DNA of 64,000 nt. Source: Phoebastria nigripes. Its lineage: Eukaryota; Chordata; Aves; Procellariiformes; Diomedeidae. Both the position numbers and the translations under genes were made by a program. The stretch lies in contig JAYKAV010002530.1 in NCBI GenBank assembly GCA_035582835.1, positions 625,113 through 689,112 on the forward strand, given 5' to 3'. The notes under the pieces are model-generated. The model made no database searches and was not told the DNA's origin. It saw only the letters and a list, made by a program, of their open reading frames with translations. Positions 35,139 through 49,126 of the stretch are shown here, one piece after another. Numbering within the stretch: the stretch's first letter is position 1; each line of letters begins with the position of its first letter.

Positions 35139-38100
35139 ATTTCAGTACACTGCTCTGTGTAAGCACCATATTCATGAGATTACTATGGCCCAGATTTCAC
35201 TGTTTTCTTTATGGAACTCACAGTGACTATTATCATCACATCAGGCATTTCATGGCAGCCGATGACCATCTGGAACAGTTGAAGCCATAAGTATATTTGT
35301 CCAGTTACAGTGAAGAATAGCCAATCTAAAACTCATTATTGGTGTTAGAAACTGTCATAATTAATTGAAATTTTAAAAGTACTCTTTTATTTCTTTTTCT
35401 TTTTTTCCTTTTAAAACTTCTGGGTCTCACAACTTTAACTTACTGTTGGTATTATAAGGTTTAATTTATATACATATATGCCATGTACAAAAATAAAGGA
35501 AATCATAGAAAATCATGTTTTGTGTCTTCAGTGTTGCAATACGTTTATAATGGGCTATGTTCTATAAAGCAGCATTACTGCATGAAGTAGTAGGTGATCG
35601 GTTACTAACATAATATATATATATATAACCCAAGGATGATAATTATTCCATTAGTGTTACAGTTGGAATTAATGCCTCTCCAGCAGACCAATAACCAGTA
35701 GGTGAGAATGGTTGTCACAGATGCCATTGTGCACACCACACTGTTTATTGTGAACGAGATTCTTATTATTGCAGAAAAAGTAAATGCTTGCTGGTTTTGG
35801 CCAGCAGATTACTTTTGTTCTTAACAAATTGTTTTTTTCAACTGGAATCAGGAGGCTTGGCCCATCACTGTATTTCTCTGAGCCTTACTTGCTTTGTCTT
35901 TATCTTGCTTTATATCACAGGATCAAGAAATCAAAGAGGATATTTTTTACCCAAATTTATTCTTGCATTTTTGTGTCCTTAAGATGATGGATGAGATTAC
36001 TTACTGTATTTCCAAGTGGGCTGTTGCTTTTATCATACCCTTCTCAGGCAGGGAACAGACACTTGTAAATTCTCAAAAGGTGCCTTTGAGGTGGGAGAGG
36101 GATCTTCTTTTCCTAGATTTCTCTATTCTGCTACTGATCAAACTACCAGTTACCCTCATGTATCCAATAGCTTAGTTCTTATTGGCTGCTTGGTAGTATT
36201 TGAGTGTCATTTGAGTTTTTCTTCTTTTTTCAATTGGCATGGTTTTTTTTGTCATGCAGACCTAGTTTTACCTGATACATAGATCCCAATATGTTCTAAT
36301 GGGAGTTACTGGGAGTGCTTGTGTTTAATTTTTGCATCCAGCTTCCTATGACTGGATATTCCTGGTGGGAGTAACAGATGTCATTAACTTGCTGAAACTT
36401 GGTTTTCAATTTTTGTATTGTTTCAAACGCCATTGATTATGTTTGCCTGTTATACTAATAGTTGCTTATATGGCATATGTGTTGAAAATGTATCTGAATT
36501 GGATGTACGTGTATAGAATTGGTATAGGTATTTGTATATGGATATAATACAGTTAAAATAAAATATCAGAAAGGCATGATGAAATTCAGAACTTTAATCT
36601 TCTGATTCCCGGTTTGGTGACCAGTCCACTGGAACGTCTATAAAACTGACATTATTTTTAATACAGAGATTTCTTTTTAAATTAAATTGGTTTTGACACT
36701 GTGATTGCAGTAAGTAGCTAAGGAGTTGCTCTTCTTTTGTGCTAAGTATGCTTTCATCTACCTGATTTTAGGGAGCATTGAGGGCTGCTAGGATAGATCC
36801 TGAGTAAACACTTTTATTAGGAATTTAATTCTGTAGAGTGTTGAAAATCTTCCCTTCCCACTGAATGCTACTGAAGGTTGCTAGGCACCTCAAAGGGTTA
36901 GTGACTATCACAGCTTGCTTCGCACATGGTACTGCATATGTCACTTGCAATCTCTGAGTAGAACAGACTTCTACTGTTGTCACTGTAGATTATTCTGTGT
37001 GGTTTGGGGGTTGTTTTGCTGTGCTTGGAATGTGAGTCCATCCCTTATAAAACGGTAACATTCTGTGGATGGGGACTGCTAGATCCAGCAAAAACAAGTC
37101 ACTGAAGATGTGGGAAGAGGAAAGACTTGAAATTTTTGTATAATAGCAATAAAAATAATTAGTCCCCTGAACATTTCATAGAAAACCTGTCCAAAACATC
37201 AAACCAGTCAATGACTGAGGCAGTGTGACAGTAATAATAAATCTTAATTTTCTTACCAGCTTTGTTAGGTCCTTGTTCTTTTAATATTGTTTGTTGTGAC
37301 ATGTGCATTCCCACATACTTTGTGTAATGCCAGCAGTATACAGGATGCACTTACCACAAAATAAGCGTATCCCCAAAGCCTCAGGGCATTGAACTGCCCT
37401 TTTGTTCCATGTACCCTGTTGCAGAACTACTCACAGAATGACATGCTTTACTGCGTGTCACCTTATTGCTTTATTATTAGCCTTCATAAAGGTCAGATGG
37501 GCCTGACTCAAATTCATGAGGAAACAATGCTGTACAAAGTTGTTTTTCCTCATTTTCTCTCTACTGGAGGACCTGCATATTTTTCTGCGGTCTGCAACAG
37601 TGTTTTTGATATCATGTGGAAAGCAGAGAACTGTTTTCAATTCCCATCGTGGTAATCAATGAGATGTAAAATTGCAGCAGTTCCACGCTGCCTAGAGCCT
37701 CTCCTGACAAACCTCGTTTGGTTTGTCAGAATGCATAAAGCACTCATAAGACCATAGCATTAGCTCTGTTTCTCTCTGATGAGAATGAGCACAGAAAGAA
37801 ACCAGCTTTTAAGGAGACATTTTCATTTGCTTAAACAACCCTGCCATGGCTGCAGTACAGCAAAATCTTTCTGTGCTATGCATATTTCTTAGGATGGGAA
37901 TAGGAACCATTACCTGTATGTGTGATACAAAAAAGCAATAAGCCCATGGACTAGCTCAATAATTATTTCATTTCTGAAAATGTCATTCACACCTAGAAAA
38001 AGTCAGTCAAGGTAACAGTCCAGGTATGCTGTATTTTTTAGCATATTTGTGACTACTCAGGAAAGTTACATTTGTCGCTGTGCCACTGTCTGTGATCATC

Positions 38101-38360
38101 TGGAACTTAAGAAAGATACAATGTAGAACTTGCATCCTCCTTTTACAAAAACAGAGAACTCTTTCACCTAAAGTAAAATAAATTTTCTAGATACTAGCAA
38201 CTCTAAGCCTTTGAAAGAAGTAAGCAGTCAGGAATCAACTGAATTATGAATATAAAAATTTATTTGGTAGTTCCTCAGAAACTATTTTACAGCATATATT
38301 TAGGAGGAAGAAACTCTCAATGCTGTATGTTTTGGAAGTATGCAGAGTATGGCATATGTG

Positions 38361-38383
38361 CCCCCCCCCCAAAAAAAAAAAAA
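38361..38383. repeat. C10-A13 homopolymer junction
   Basis: Ten C followed directly by thirteen A, then GAAAAAGG. It is low-complexity; its length is likely to vary and to be error-prone. Confidence 0.9.
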
Positions 38384-41300
38384 GAAAAAGGTTTAGCCAC
38401 AAAATATTTTCCGATGGGTGTCTTTATAGATGGAGTGATTGGGTAGCTTATGGCATTAGCAATGGGAGAGAAGCTTCTTGTCTATGCCTCTGATGCAGAT
38501 AACTACAGTCATCCCTTATCAATTCCTTTGAGGTGTTTATAAAATGTTCTCTTCTCATTCCCTTTGCTACTGGAGCAAGCATCAGTTTTGTATAATGGCA
38601 TTTCTCTTGACTACCTTAGCTGATAACTGAAGAATTGAATGAATGTTTGTAAATGAGTTATTCTTTCTCTGCATTGGTTACTCTTTTAGTATAGAAATTA
38701 AGGGGGTGGCACGTTTCTATCTCATTCTAGAATTGGTTTCCAGAACAATATGTCCATTTTCTTTATTTTGCTTAATGTTGATTTTCTAATGAATAAATAT
38801 GAATAAAAAGGCAACAGCATTATCACTTCCAAGCTTCGACAAATTGTGTTAAACTTCTTGGCAGTGACAAAAAAATAATAATCCTGAATGTCATTTAAAA
38901 TTAGGATCGTGTCATAGTTTAGGGATATGTGTTTCGAGTATTCCAGCTACTCTCTCAACTAGCAAGTCAGCAGAATATGAGTTTTCACCTCATGACTGGA
39001 TTGCATGATCAAGATTTGGGAAGATGCAGATTTTGGAGATAATAACATGTAACATCTGCCAAGAGAATAGATGGAGATCTGGATATTTTGGAATCACTCT
39101 CTCCACGTGATTGTGTCAGGAGCTCAGCTGCTGTAACTCACCAATTGTGAGTTCGGGGCCACAGCCTGGGGGAAATGCATCAGGGAAAATGTGGAGAATG
39201 ATCTGAAAAGAAGAGATTTGAAATTCTTCCTGAGAGAATTTGACAGCTCTCTCAACCACTAAAACTAATCTTAGACAAAGATGTGTCACAAACACGATTT
39301 TCTCAAAACTTCCATTTCCACTTCTGAAGTCTGATAGCAGCATGATTTGTTGGGTTTGTGTTTTTTAAGGGTTTTTAATTGCTTGGGTACAAAAATCTGC
39401 TTCCCAAATTGAAACTTGGCCTCATTATACTAGATCTCAGCCAAGGAATAAATTTTATTTCTGGAGAGCATTTGAAGAAAGGGGTTTTTTTTGTTTTTAA
39501 GTTTCACATTTCTAGAGATTTTTTTATAGCAAAAATCAGGTTCCTTCTTTAAAACTTTGATACCTTGCTGAAATTTTGCTGCACGTAGATTGTAATTTGA
39601 ATTAGTGGTTTGAATGGTTTGGAAAGTTCCATAACTTTTTATTCCTAGATGCATTCTTTTATGCTTATTCTTTGCACTCAGAACTTCAGTACAGCTATTG
39701 TGGATTCCCTTATGTTACTGAATACAAGAGTAAAATATGGTTCAGATTTTATTTTATACTGTGTGTTCTGAACTCTGTTCCCTGGTCCTGTGTTCATTGC
39801 TGCCAGACAAGTTAAGCAGGTCTATAGCACAATTACGTGTTCCATGGAGAGATAGTCCCATGAGTTCCCGTACAGTACAGTCCTGTACAACTGCAGTCAT
39901 ACAAGGTGTGATTATTTTTTCTTTCTTTTTTACTTTTCCTAATTTTGGATAAAAATAGCCTTTCATAGAAAATGTTATGAAAGTTCAGACAGAAATTGAA
40001 AAAGTGTTGAAGCTTATAGCCTATAATAATTTAGGTAATATTTATAACAGTCTTTTTAGGAGGTTAAAAACACTGAAGATGTGGTAGAGCTCAGTGAGGT
40101 TTTGAAGAAGTGAGCTCTTCATCCTTCTCGAAATATGACTAGGCAACCAAGAATAAAAAGCAGCGTTTTTGTCTACTGTAGGTTTAATTGAGCTTGAATA
40201 TCTTCTTGAACTCTGTTCAAAAAGTATTCATGCTTTGAGTATGCTGTTAAGTAGAACATAAGTGTTGTTTTCTGGGGTGTATTCCAGGATACTAATCAAT
40301 ATATTGTATCTAGTATCCATAAATACTTTCGGGTCTTTGAAATACTCTAGTGAACAATGTCTAACATAGACTGTAAAGACTAGAATTGATTTCCAGACCA
40401 GCTTCAGGTTACTGATCTTGAAGGGCTTGTATCTTTTATATGGTCTGGTTACAAAAGTATTAATCCCAATTAAAGGAATCAGAACCCAGTACTGTCTTTT
40501 CAAAGCTGGATCTCCAACTTGTGTGATCCTTCTTTTCCTTCTAGCCCCAGAAGTTTTACATAGCTTGCAAACGTGGCTCTGCTTCAGGCCCATGAAGTCT
40601 AGCAAATAGACTTCTTTTCTGGAAGAGCTGAAGTTCAGCCCATCAGGCTGAAGCAGGAATTGAACTGAGTTTCCCTATTTCCTTGCAAATACTCTAACTG
40701 GTAGATTATATGCAAAAGAAGAATGCTTGCAGTCCTGGTCTTTTAAATAACCAGCTTCGTTCCCTAGGGTGTGTGGGTACCCCAGACTTTTAATTATCTT
40801 AAGCAGAATTTTCATGGATTATTACACGTGCATTGCACTGGATCTAAAAATGTAGACTAAATGTAAGTGTAGAATAAAAATAGGAAGAAAAAAATGAGGA
40901 CATTCCTGCAAGTATTGCAGTTCTTCATTTGCAATCAGAAAAGGGGGCATTAATGTGTAGATAATTCAGGTACAGCTGTCATTCACAGACAATATAAATT
41001 AGTACTCCGGATGGTAAAATTCTGCTTGCAAAAGTTTCTAAAAGGCTGAACCAGATAACCTGCTTGCAAAGTCTAAGTCTGCTGTGAGACTTTATAAGGC
41101 CTACTAGATGCTAACTTTACTTGATTCCAAATTTACAATCTGAAAATGCCTATATTTTAGGGCACTGCATTTTCTGGAGAGGAAAATTTACAAGTTGAGT
41201 TCATATATGTTAATGAGGACTCATAAAGCTGGGCAGATAGTGAAGATAGTATTTTTGAAAATGTCAGCTATGCCTTTGGTTATGTTTGTGCCATTTTCTA

Positions 41301-43402
41301 TCAATTTGTTTCATTATGCTTGTCTGCATACTTCTTTTGCATGAATGTGGTTTTGACAATTTTGGAAAACTGGGTGTTGAGCTGGAACTGATAGCATTTT
41401 TCACATAATGGTAGTCAGTATAACAGGAAGAAAGCAAATGTTCTTGGTAGAGATGTGGTAACTATTCCCTTTTCACCCTTCTGAGGGAATAGAACTAATT
41501 TTAAATTGGAGGTCATTTCCAAATCATGTCCTTTTTAGAGGAAATAAAAGGATTTTGATGTCCTTTCCAGGGTCTAAAGCCCCAGTTTCTTTTCCCAAAG
41601 ACATTCAGAGACTTTTCTGGCCTGTTTCCGTCTGTTGAAGCTGGGTCATCCATTCTGAACCACCAACATTGTGCTATATGACCTATATGACCAATCACAC
41701 ATAATCAATCTGTCACTGTATAGGTTTTCATTATTTGTACTTACATTTATTTTTGGAAAATTATTGAAAACATCATTATTAGCAGGGAAATAGGTCATTA
41801 TTTTATGAACAATTGACAGACAGGAAAGCAACTCATATTTTTAACTGCTTTGCTGTATACTAGTAGACTACGCTGTTGCAATAGCACTCAATGAAAATCT
41901 TTTGATCTTTAATCTCTAATGGCTCTACACTGATTTTTTTGTGGTTTTTTTTTTCAGTTTTCAATAACAATTTCAGGATTGTTCCCTATTCTTTTGCAGG
42001 TAACAGTGCATTGCACCTCCCAGTAACGCAAGCTTCAGCAATTTCTACTCAGTATGTTGCAGGGAGTATCAGTTATGCATCAGTCCCTGCTTGTCAGTCT
42101 CCGCCTTATATTCACTTCTTTTCATATAAACTTAGAAATTAGTTTAGATGTAATACATGCAAATAGCTAGTGACACACTGTTGACATTCTTATCAGTGCT
42201 TTTACTTAGCACGCTCTTGTATTTTCTTACTTGTTTATTAGAAAAAGGCAACAAGCTCTGGTTTAACAAATAGTATATAAAACCACCTTTGAAATCCAAG
42301 GCATATATACCTTTATATGATCTATGAATTCAACATTGTGCACATTTCATAAGGAGAGAGCATTTTTTGTATCACATATGATGATGTGTTGATAGTATGG
42401 TAAATTGCTATAGGCTGAAAATGAGATTTTAGTTCTATTAGACCCAATACAGATCTTATTCAAAAGCAATATCTGAGGATTTTGCTATCTGAGATTGATA
42501 TTACTAAGTACAGCTTAACACTTTATTAATATTCTTCTTAAAATGTGTATTTCGCCCCAAGCTTACAAATTCAGAAAACAATATGCTTCATGCATGACTG
42601 CTGGACAATATGTGTAATGTCTTAAAAGTAAACTATTTTGTGTGTTGCTCTATGGCAATCATTTGATCAATTTAGCAAGAATTCATATAATCATAATGAC
42701 TGCATAGGTGTGTGTTTTATAATGAGATATATAGTTGTGGTATGAGCATCACTCCCTCTGTTGAGTGGAACTGGAATTACTCAAGAGATGTCCCACACAG
42801 TAGTTCCACTAGATAAGTGAAGCCATATTTACTTCCAGAGTATAACTATCTGAGTTCTAGTTTGCCTCTCCTGTTAATTTCATAATGAGTCTTTTGTCCA
42901 GAAAAATGATTATCGTATAATCCCTGGATGGCCAAATGATTCATTAAGTTAAACAGCAAGCTATCAACTGAAGTTGTATTATTCTTGATAAAGAGGGCTC
43001 CACTGTTTATTTTGAGTTGGCAAAAGCATGAATATTTAGTTATTTCTCTGCAGTACCTATTGAATGCAGTTCATCACTATCCCCTTGCTTTAAGACTATG
43101 AGTTCTTGTGAATTTCTGACAAGATTTCCCTTTTCTGGAATTATTCTCCCAGGTATAACAATGATGTGTAGCTATGCACATATAGTATAAGACAAATCAT
43201 ATTCTTCGTATCCTTCTGAAGGAAATCTGTCAGCTAAAAAGCAGGCATCTTTGAAAATCTTTCTTTTTGATACCTCAGGGAAGAATTTTTTTCCCATGTG
43301 TAACACCAGCAAGTGACATTACCTTCTTTTGCAATACCTTGAGTGTACAAAGGGCAGAAAATAGATTAAATAATGGGGTACGTCTTTTGTATTATTAATA
43401 TA

Positions 43403-43437
43403 TTTGAAACTCTCTGTATTTGGAAACTCTCTGATTT
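43403..43437. repeat. Short tandem duplication, period about 17 bp
   Basis: TTGAAACTCTCTGTAT is followed by TTGGAAACTCTCTGAT, two near-identical units differing by one insertion and one substitution. Confidence 0.7.
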
Positions 43438-43682
43438 GGGAAATGCATTGTGACTAGGAAGTGTCCACATGAACTAGTGAGTAGGGACATCCTGTAGCTG
43501 CTTTCAAGCTGTTGGCTTCCGTGCTTTGTTTTTGAAGCTGATTTTCATAAATTTGAATTAATGATTGAAAACTCTAGGAACTGGGCATTAAGTAGGTAAA
43601 AGATTCCTAAAATGATGAGATAAGTAACATATAAACCAGCAGAGGAATAGTATTTCATAGAAAGTAGGAATAATTCACTTAC

Positions 43683-43731
43683 TTTATGATAATAATTAAT
43701 AATNATTATTATTAATATAATTATTAATAGA
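43683..43731. repeat. AT-only palindromic low-complexity tract
   Basis: ATAATTAATAAT and ATTATTATTAAT blocks run into one another around an ambiguous base at 43704. The tract is largely self-complementary, which may be why the base was not resolved. Confidence 0.8.
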
Positions 43732-45955
43732 ATTTTAGTTTTAATTTTGAAAAGAAAACCCAACATTTTTTAGATGCTCTTCAAAAACATGAACTTGTGT
43801 CTTTCTGTGATTAAAATAGGGCTCTGGAACTCAAAATTGCTTTCTGAATTTTTCTGTGGCTCTCGGTCTTTTAAGACTGTCGTCTTCCTTTTTTGTAGAG
43901 GTAATGATCCTTGCCTGCTCCTTTGACCATCCTACATTATGGTATGGCAAAATTCCTTATAATTATTGCTAAGCTGAAACTATATCAGATACCCTAGTAG
44001 GGAGGGAAAATCTAAGTCTAAAACTAAGAGTTCAGTAGAATTCAGTAGCACTTGTCCTATTGCTTTGTAGACAACATGAGCTGGTTTTTCACCTAAGATT
44101 CACTTTTTTCTGTCTGGCCCACTCTCTGTTTCATTTCAGCNACACTGAATTTAGCAGTTGATGAAGCTGGCACTAATTTATTTGTTTTGCTGTATTTAAA
44201 ATGCTAGGCGACACTATCAAATGTTCTTCACTTCAATCTCTTTTCTTTCTGTTTGTGAATGTCACACTGTGTTGTACAAACACAGCAGGGATGAAAGCTA
44301 GCACAAATGCATATTTGTGTCTACAGCACAAAAATGTGTATTTATAGATGAACAAACCAGGTCAAATCTTTCATAGTAAAAAAAAAATTAAACAGCCATT
44401 TGTCAGACGAGTATCTGGAGACTATTATTAGTAGTCAATAGAACTGATCATAAAATGGGGGGAATGTTGGCAGGGGGAAATATTTTTAATGGCATTTTGT
44501 GTTTATAAACACACACACAGACACTCACATTAAAAACACACTAGACCTGTTTTTCACACTGTACTGTTGCTCTGAAATGAATCACTCACAGCTTTGTATT
44601 AGTTAGNCTGAATAAGACAAATAGTCTAGAAGATTGGTTCAACACGGATTAACTTGTTTGTTGATTAGATGTACAAAAACATTTCCAATCAATAATATAA
44701 GTATATGAGTGAATCTCTTTGCTGTAGCAGATCACATAGAAAAGCTGAGAATATGATTTTAGAAATTGGTATTTATACCTTAACTCAACTAGTTTTGGAG
44801 AGATAGCCATGCAGAATTACCTAATCTCCATCTGTTTAACTCAAATGCAGAAGTATAAAAATATTAGCATACCAGACATGCAACTATTCTTTGTTTTGTT
44901 TCCATCTGGCATTCTTGAAAGAAGAAAAATGAGAAGTGCAGTATACACGCAAATTATAGGTCTCATGCAGGAGAATAATCCTTACTCAGGATTTCACTAA
45001 GCTGAAAGATCAGGAAAAAATGTAGTTACGACCTTGCAATAAATAATCAAGGTTTATGGAGGTTTGGCCAATTCCTTAGTGTAAAAAAGTTCTATTCTGA
45101 TAAGCATATAAAATAAAATAGAGCTCTGAAATAGCAGAATATGTCAACAACTGACGGGAATGAAAACTGGCAAGAATGCCTTTTCAAATCACCAAGAAAA
45201 CACCGGTAGCTAGTTTTACTGCATGGTGAGTCAGCAGTTATTCAGAGGTGAGATTTAACTTAACTTCTTCATATTTACTGGTAGTACAGAATTTGTATGA
45301 AGATATCTTTCTTTGTTTAAGAAACTGTCTGGAGTAGCATTTTCTCTCTGTACCCTCTGGGACTGTTGAAAGTCTTATGTGGACATAGCACACTGCGATT
45401 TTCCTGTTTTATTAACTTTACCCTTACTTGTTATCTAACATGTAAATACCCAGAGCTTACACACATTTTTACTAACAGCTTGCAAGTGATTTGGATTCAT
45501 AAATAAAAGCATCTAATGCTATTTCACATGTCCTAGGGTATCCAAGACTTCCACAGGAGCAGGGAGATAAGATATAGGATCTACAAGAAACCTGTGCTCT
45601 TCTGGAATGGCAACTCAGGGCCAGACGTAGTAACATAGAGTACCTAAAATAACCTCCTTTCTTTTGGCAGTTGAATACTACCCTGTTAGTGATATTTATT
45701 AAAAATAGCAGGAACTGTGTAGCTGTTTGTTCTCTTCTGCTTATTTATTTTATTTACTATGTCATCATGGTAGCACATACTACTGTGTTTATTTTTTCTT
45801 TAATAAGTCTTCCTTTTACTGCAGCTTTTTTCATCCGTTTGCAATCTATAAAAAATAACTGCTTTGAGAACAATTACTAAAACCTGATTATAACTTCAAG
45901 GAGTTTGTGTCACTTATTGCCATAATAAATTTTTAAAAAATCTTTAAAGATTTTA

Positions 45956-46010
45956 GACCAAATTTTGATCAGTTACTGGCGTAAGTCTAAAGTAAAATCA
46001 GTGCACTTGA
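45956..46010. repeat. Relic of a dispersed palindromic amniote repeat
   Basis: It reads CCAAATTTTGATCAGTTACT, then GGCGTAAGTCTAAAGTAA and CAGTGCACTTGAAA. This resembles the CAAATTCTGATCTCAGTTAC-ACTGGTGTAA-TC half of the repeat type described at 951. It is a moderate textual match to a remembered consensus. Confidence 0.4.
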
Positions 46011-46939
46011 AATAGGGAGCTGAGCACTGGATTAATACTATTGATTGTTTTCAAAAGATTTCTTGCAGTTCTCCTTGGTGAGTTATTCAAGAAAAGATTA
46101 TACTTTTATATTATCAATAATGTTCCTTTCATATTTTTCCTACTAAAACTTCATTTTCCTCATAACATCCTTTGTCCAAACCTTTTTTAACATTTCATTT
46201 TGTTGTAGTGTATATCCAGAAAACTAAGCCATTTTGCATCTCTTTCTCTTTTCTTTTGAGGAACAGAAGAAGGGAGGAAGATGGCCAAAATCAGTCTTTT
46301 TGGTATACCTCTTCTTTTGTAAGCATAAGTGCATGGCAGGTGAGATTTTCCAGTGTAAATGTAGTAGATTTAGTACCTAATTATAGTCTTTGAAATCTAG
46401 GATGAGACTGCTTGCAACTTATTTTTCCATATATCTCGAGAGACTTCATTTTCTCTAGTTTTTGCTTGTTTCCAAAGGATTTCCTTTGGTAGCTGCTTTG
46501 GCACGATTCCCATTTTATTAATTCTGTAGGAAAGCCTATTATAACAATTTTTTATAAAAATGCATGAAAAAAATTCTTTCTCTTCTGTCGTCTATTTACA
46601 TGTTCTTGAACTTATTAAAAACAGACTTCTCACAAAAGTAAGTGAGAAAACAGACATGTAAGTCTGTGCTTCTGGTACTCTTCATTAGGTTTATTTTCAG
46701 AAAGTTTGGCTTAACATTGAAGAGCATATGAAATCATGATCATACTTTGCAAGGGAGGGAAACACCATGCACTCAATTTCTGCTTTAATAATGATACTCT
46801 TTGAAAAATGAACATACGTATGGGGAAACTGCTTCTCAATAAGCAACTACTTAATTTTGGATTATACTTTGAATTTATTTGTATTACAATAACTCTCAGG
46901 AGTACAAATCGAGAGATTTGCTAGGAAATACAAACATGT

Positions 46940-47040
46940 CATTCTGTAAAATGACAGAGGTAAAGCAACTTAGAAAATTGTTTATAGTGAGTGCATGAAT
47001 AGAAAAAGAAATCCCAGATCTCTGTTTACTCCCAGTAACT
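46940..47040 (-). mobile_element. MIR-like SINE remnant, minus strand
   Basis: TTCTGTAAAATGACAGAGGT, AAAGCAACTTAG, AATAGAAAAAGAAATCCCAG and ATCTCTGTTTACTCCCAGTA follow, in order, the complement of MIR: CATTTTACAG...GAGAGGTAAAGTGACTT...AATAGAACCCAGATCTCCTGACTCCCAG. MIR is an ancient tRNA-derived SINE shared across amniotes. The match is by eye; the middle is degraded. Confidence 0.55.
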
Positions 47041-47424
47041 TTCTTCCTCCTGTTTAGTGAATCATTTTGCACATTTCAGTTTCCATGGATGTTTTCACTG
47101 TTCATAAGTACCTCTGAAAAATGAAGCTCTTTTAACCAGCAGGTTATTTTTGAATAATTTTCTATCATTCATGTCATTGCTTATGTTTTATTTCATTGGA
47201 CACTAATATACGATCCAATATACTTTTTGTTTCCTGTTACAATATTAAGGAGATTTTTTTTTAAATATACTTATTTCATACTATTAAATTTGGGGTAAAT
47301 GAATATTGATGCCTAAATATATGTAAACACCAAGATTTAAAAATGCTTCCTTAATCCTACAATTGTTGTCATGTTTAAAACAACCTTATCTTTATGTATA
47401 TAGCTCTGTTGGTAAGAAACAGAA

Positions 47425-47485
47425 AGTGGAAGTTAGGAGATCTGGTTTCAGGTTCATGTTCTGTCACAGATTCCCAAACACAGCT
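47425..47485 (+). mobile_element. MIR-like SINE remnant, plus strand
   Basis: GTTAGGAGATCTGGTTTCAG and GTTCATGTTCTGTCACAG resemble the MIR 5' region (GTCAGGAGACCTGGGTTC...CTGGCTCTGCCAC). It lies about 400 bp from a minus-strand MIR piece, so it is a separate insertion. It is short and tentative. Confidence 0.45.
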
Positions 47486-47765
47486 ACAGATCAACTTAAT
47501 CAGAAAGAAATGTAACGGAGTGATCAAGGCATATTGCTATGTCTCAAGACACATTGGTTTGTTATGTTTCAGGCTTCCCTTTGATCCAGAAGTAAATGGA
47601 AACTTTTCCATAATGAGTTCAGGAGTCAGAAGTAGTGAGACACAAAAACCACATCACCACCATGTCACTGCAAGCTATGAACACTTGGCATGCCTTTACC
47701 ACATCATTTGAAAGAACCTGTTAGGCTTTTCAGGACACATCTTTGACCATCTTTTTCTCTCTCTC

Positions 47766-47784
47766 TTTTTTTTTTTTTTTTTTT
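47766..47784. repeat. 19-base T run
   Basis: A pure thymine run preceded by TCTCTCTCTC. Confidence 0.9.
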
Positions 47785-49116
47785 CTTTCTGATTGGAGGA
47801 GAGGGCTGTGTTGATCAGGGCATAAAGTATTTATAAGTGCTGTTTGAATAGAATTGGCAAGAAAATAAGTATTTTTTTATGTAGCATAGGGATATTTTCT
47901 GTGGCATCCTAAATTTTGCACTAATAATAAAGGAAAAAAAACCCTGAGGAAATAGGCTTTTCCATGAAAAGCTGATGGCTGGTTCAGGGAGAGACAGTCC
48001 ATATCCAGCTTCAAACTACTTATTATAATAAGTAGTCCCATCCATAACTTCCAAACTGTCCCGCTTTGAGTCACAGACACAGCAGGAGATCAGTTTTAAT
48101 CTCCATTTCCCTCCAGTGCTTGGATGATGCAGGAACTGCTGGTGACCCAGTACAGCAGCACAAACTCTGTCTTCATGTTAAGTAAAAGCTCCAGGCTGCA
48201 TGAAAACAGGAGCCTTACATAAACACCTAGTATTTCAGGGTGAAAAAGCTTATCAAAGANTCAAATCAACAGGGAGGGCAAGAAATATCAGTGCCTATTA
48301 CATCAGGAGCTTCCTACAGAGACTCAGCTTTTGTCTCATGGAAAGTGGGATTTGCTTAGTTCCCAAGGGATTTCAAGGAGGTAGGTACCTCTCTCTGCAA
48401 AACCAAGGACTGTGTCCTTCACTGAGACACTGAGGTGACATTGGAGTCCAGTGTTAGAAGGAAGGAACAAACAGCTCTTTGTTTCTCTATTCTCCTTATA
48501 GACATTCTCATAAATAAATATATAAATGAAAACTCTCCAGAATTAGTATAGACTAAGAAAGCTCTGTGGAGGTTGCTAGGCAGCTGAGGCCAAAGGAATA
48601 GAAAGCAGGCAGGTCTTTGAAAAACAGAATCAGTGACTGATGGGTTATCTGGAGTCACCATTTACTCAATTGTCTTTTGTCATAAACAAGAGACAGTAGA
48701 ATTTATTTTTCTTTAGTAAATGAGCAATGTTTTTAAAAGATTTGAAATAAAAGCCCTGTTTTATATCTCATTCCTATCAGTGTTTTCAAGCTCTGAAATT
48801 ATATGTATTATTATTATTTGTAATGTTTATTTATTCATTGACTGAAACAGGAATTTGGTGCAGTATATCCAGGCTATACCTTGAAAACGATTTGGCAGAG
48901 TAATTAATTTTTAAACTTTTGTCCAATTTTCATTTTTACCACAATGTGCATGTAAGACTCTAAATGAAGGAAGTTTCCAATGCTGGAAGGTATACCTTGC
49001 CCTCAAGAGGTGTCTGTGTTTCACTGTCGCTAATGACAGGGAAAGACCTAATTTCTACCACCATACCCTGTATGATGTATGATGAATCTACCTACCACAG
49101 AAATACAGCAGTAACA

Positions 49117-49126
49117 CCCCCCCCCC
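49117..49126. repeat. C10 run
   Basis: A ten-base cytosine run. Confidence 0.9.

Noticed and set aside
41939..42142. Open frame after two T-rich AG acceptor-like sites (41959 and 41999)
   Set aside because: No convincing donor follows, the protein has no recognisable domain, and the sequence does not stand out from its surroundings.
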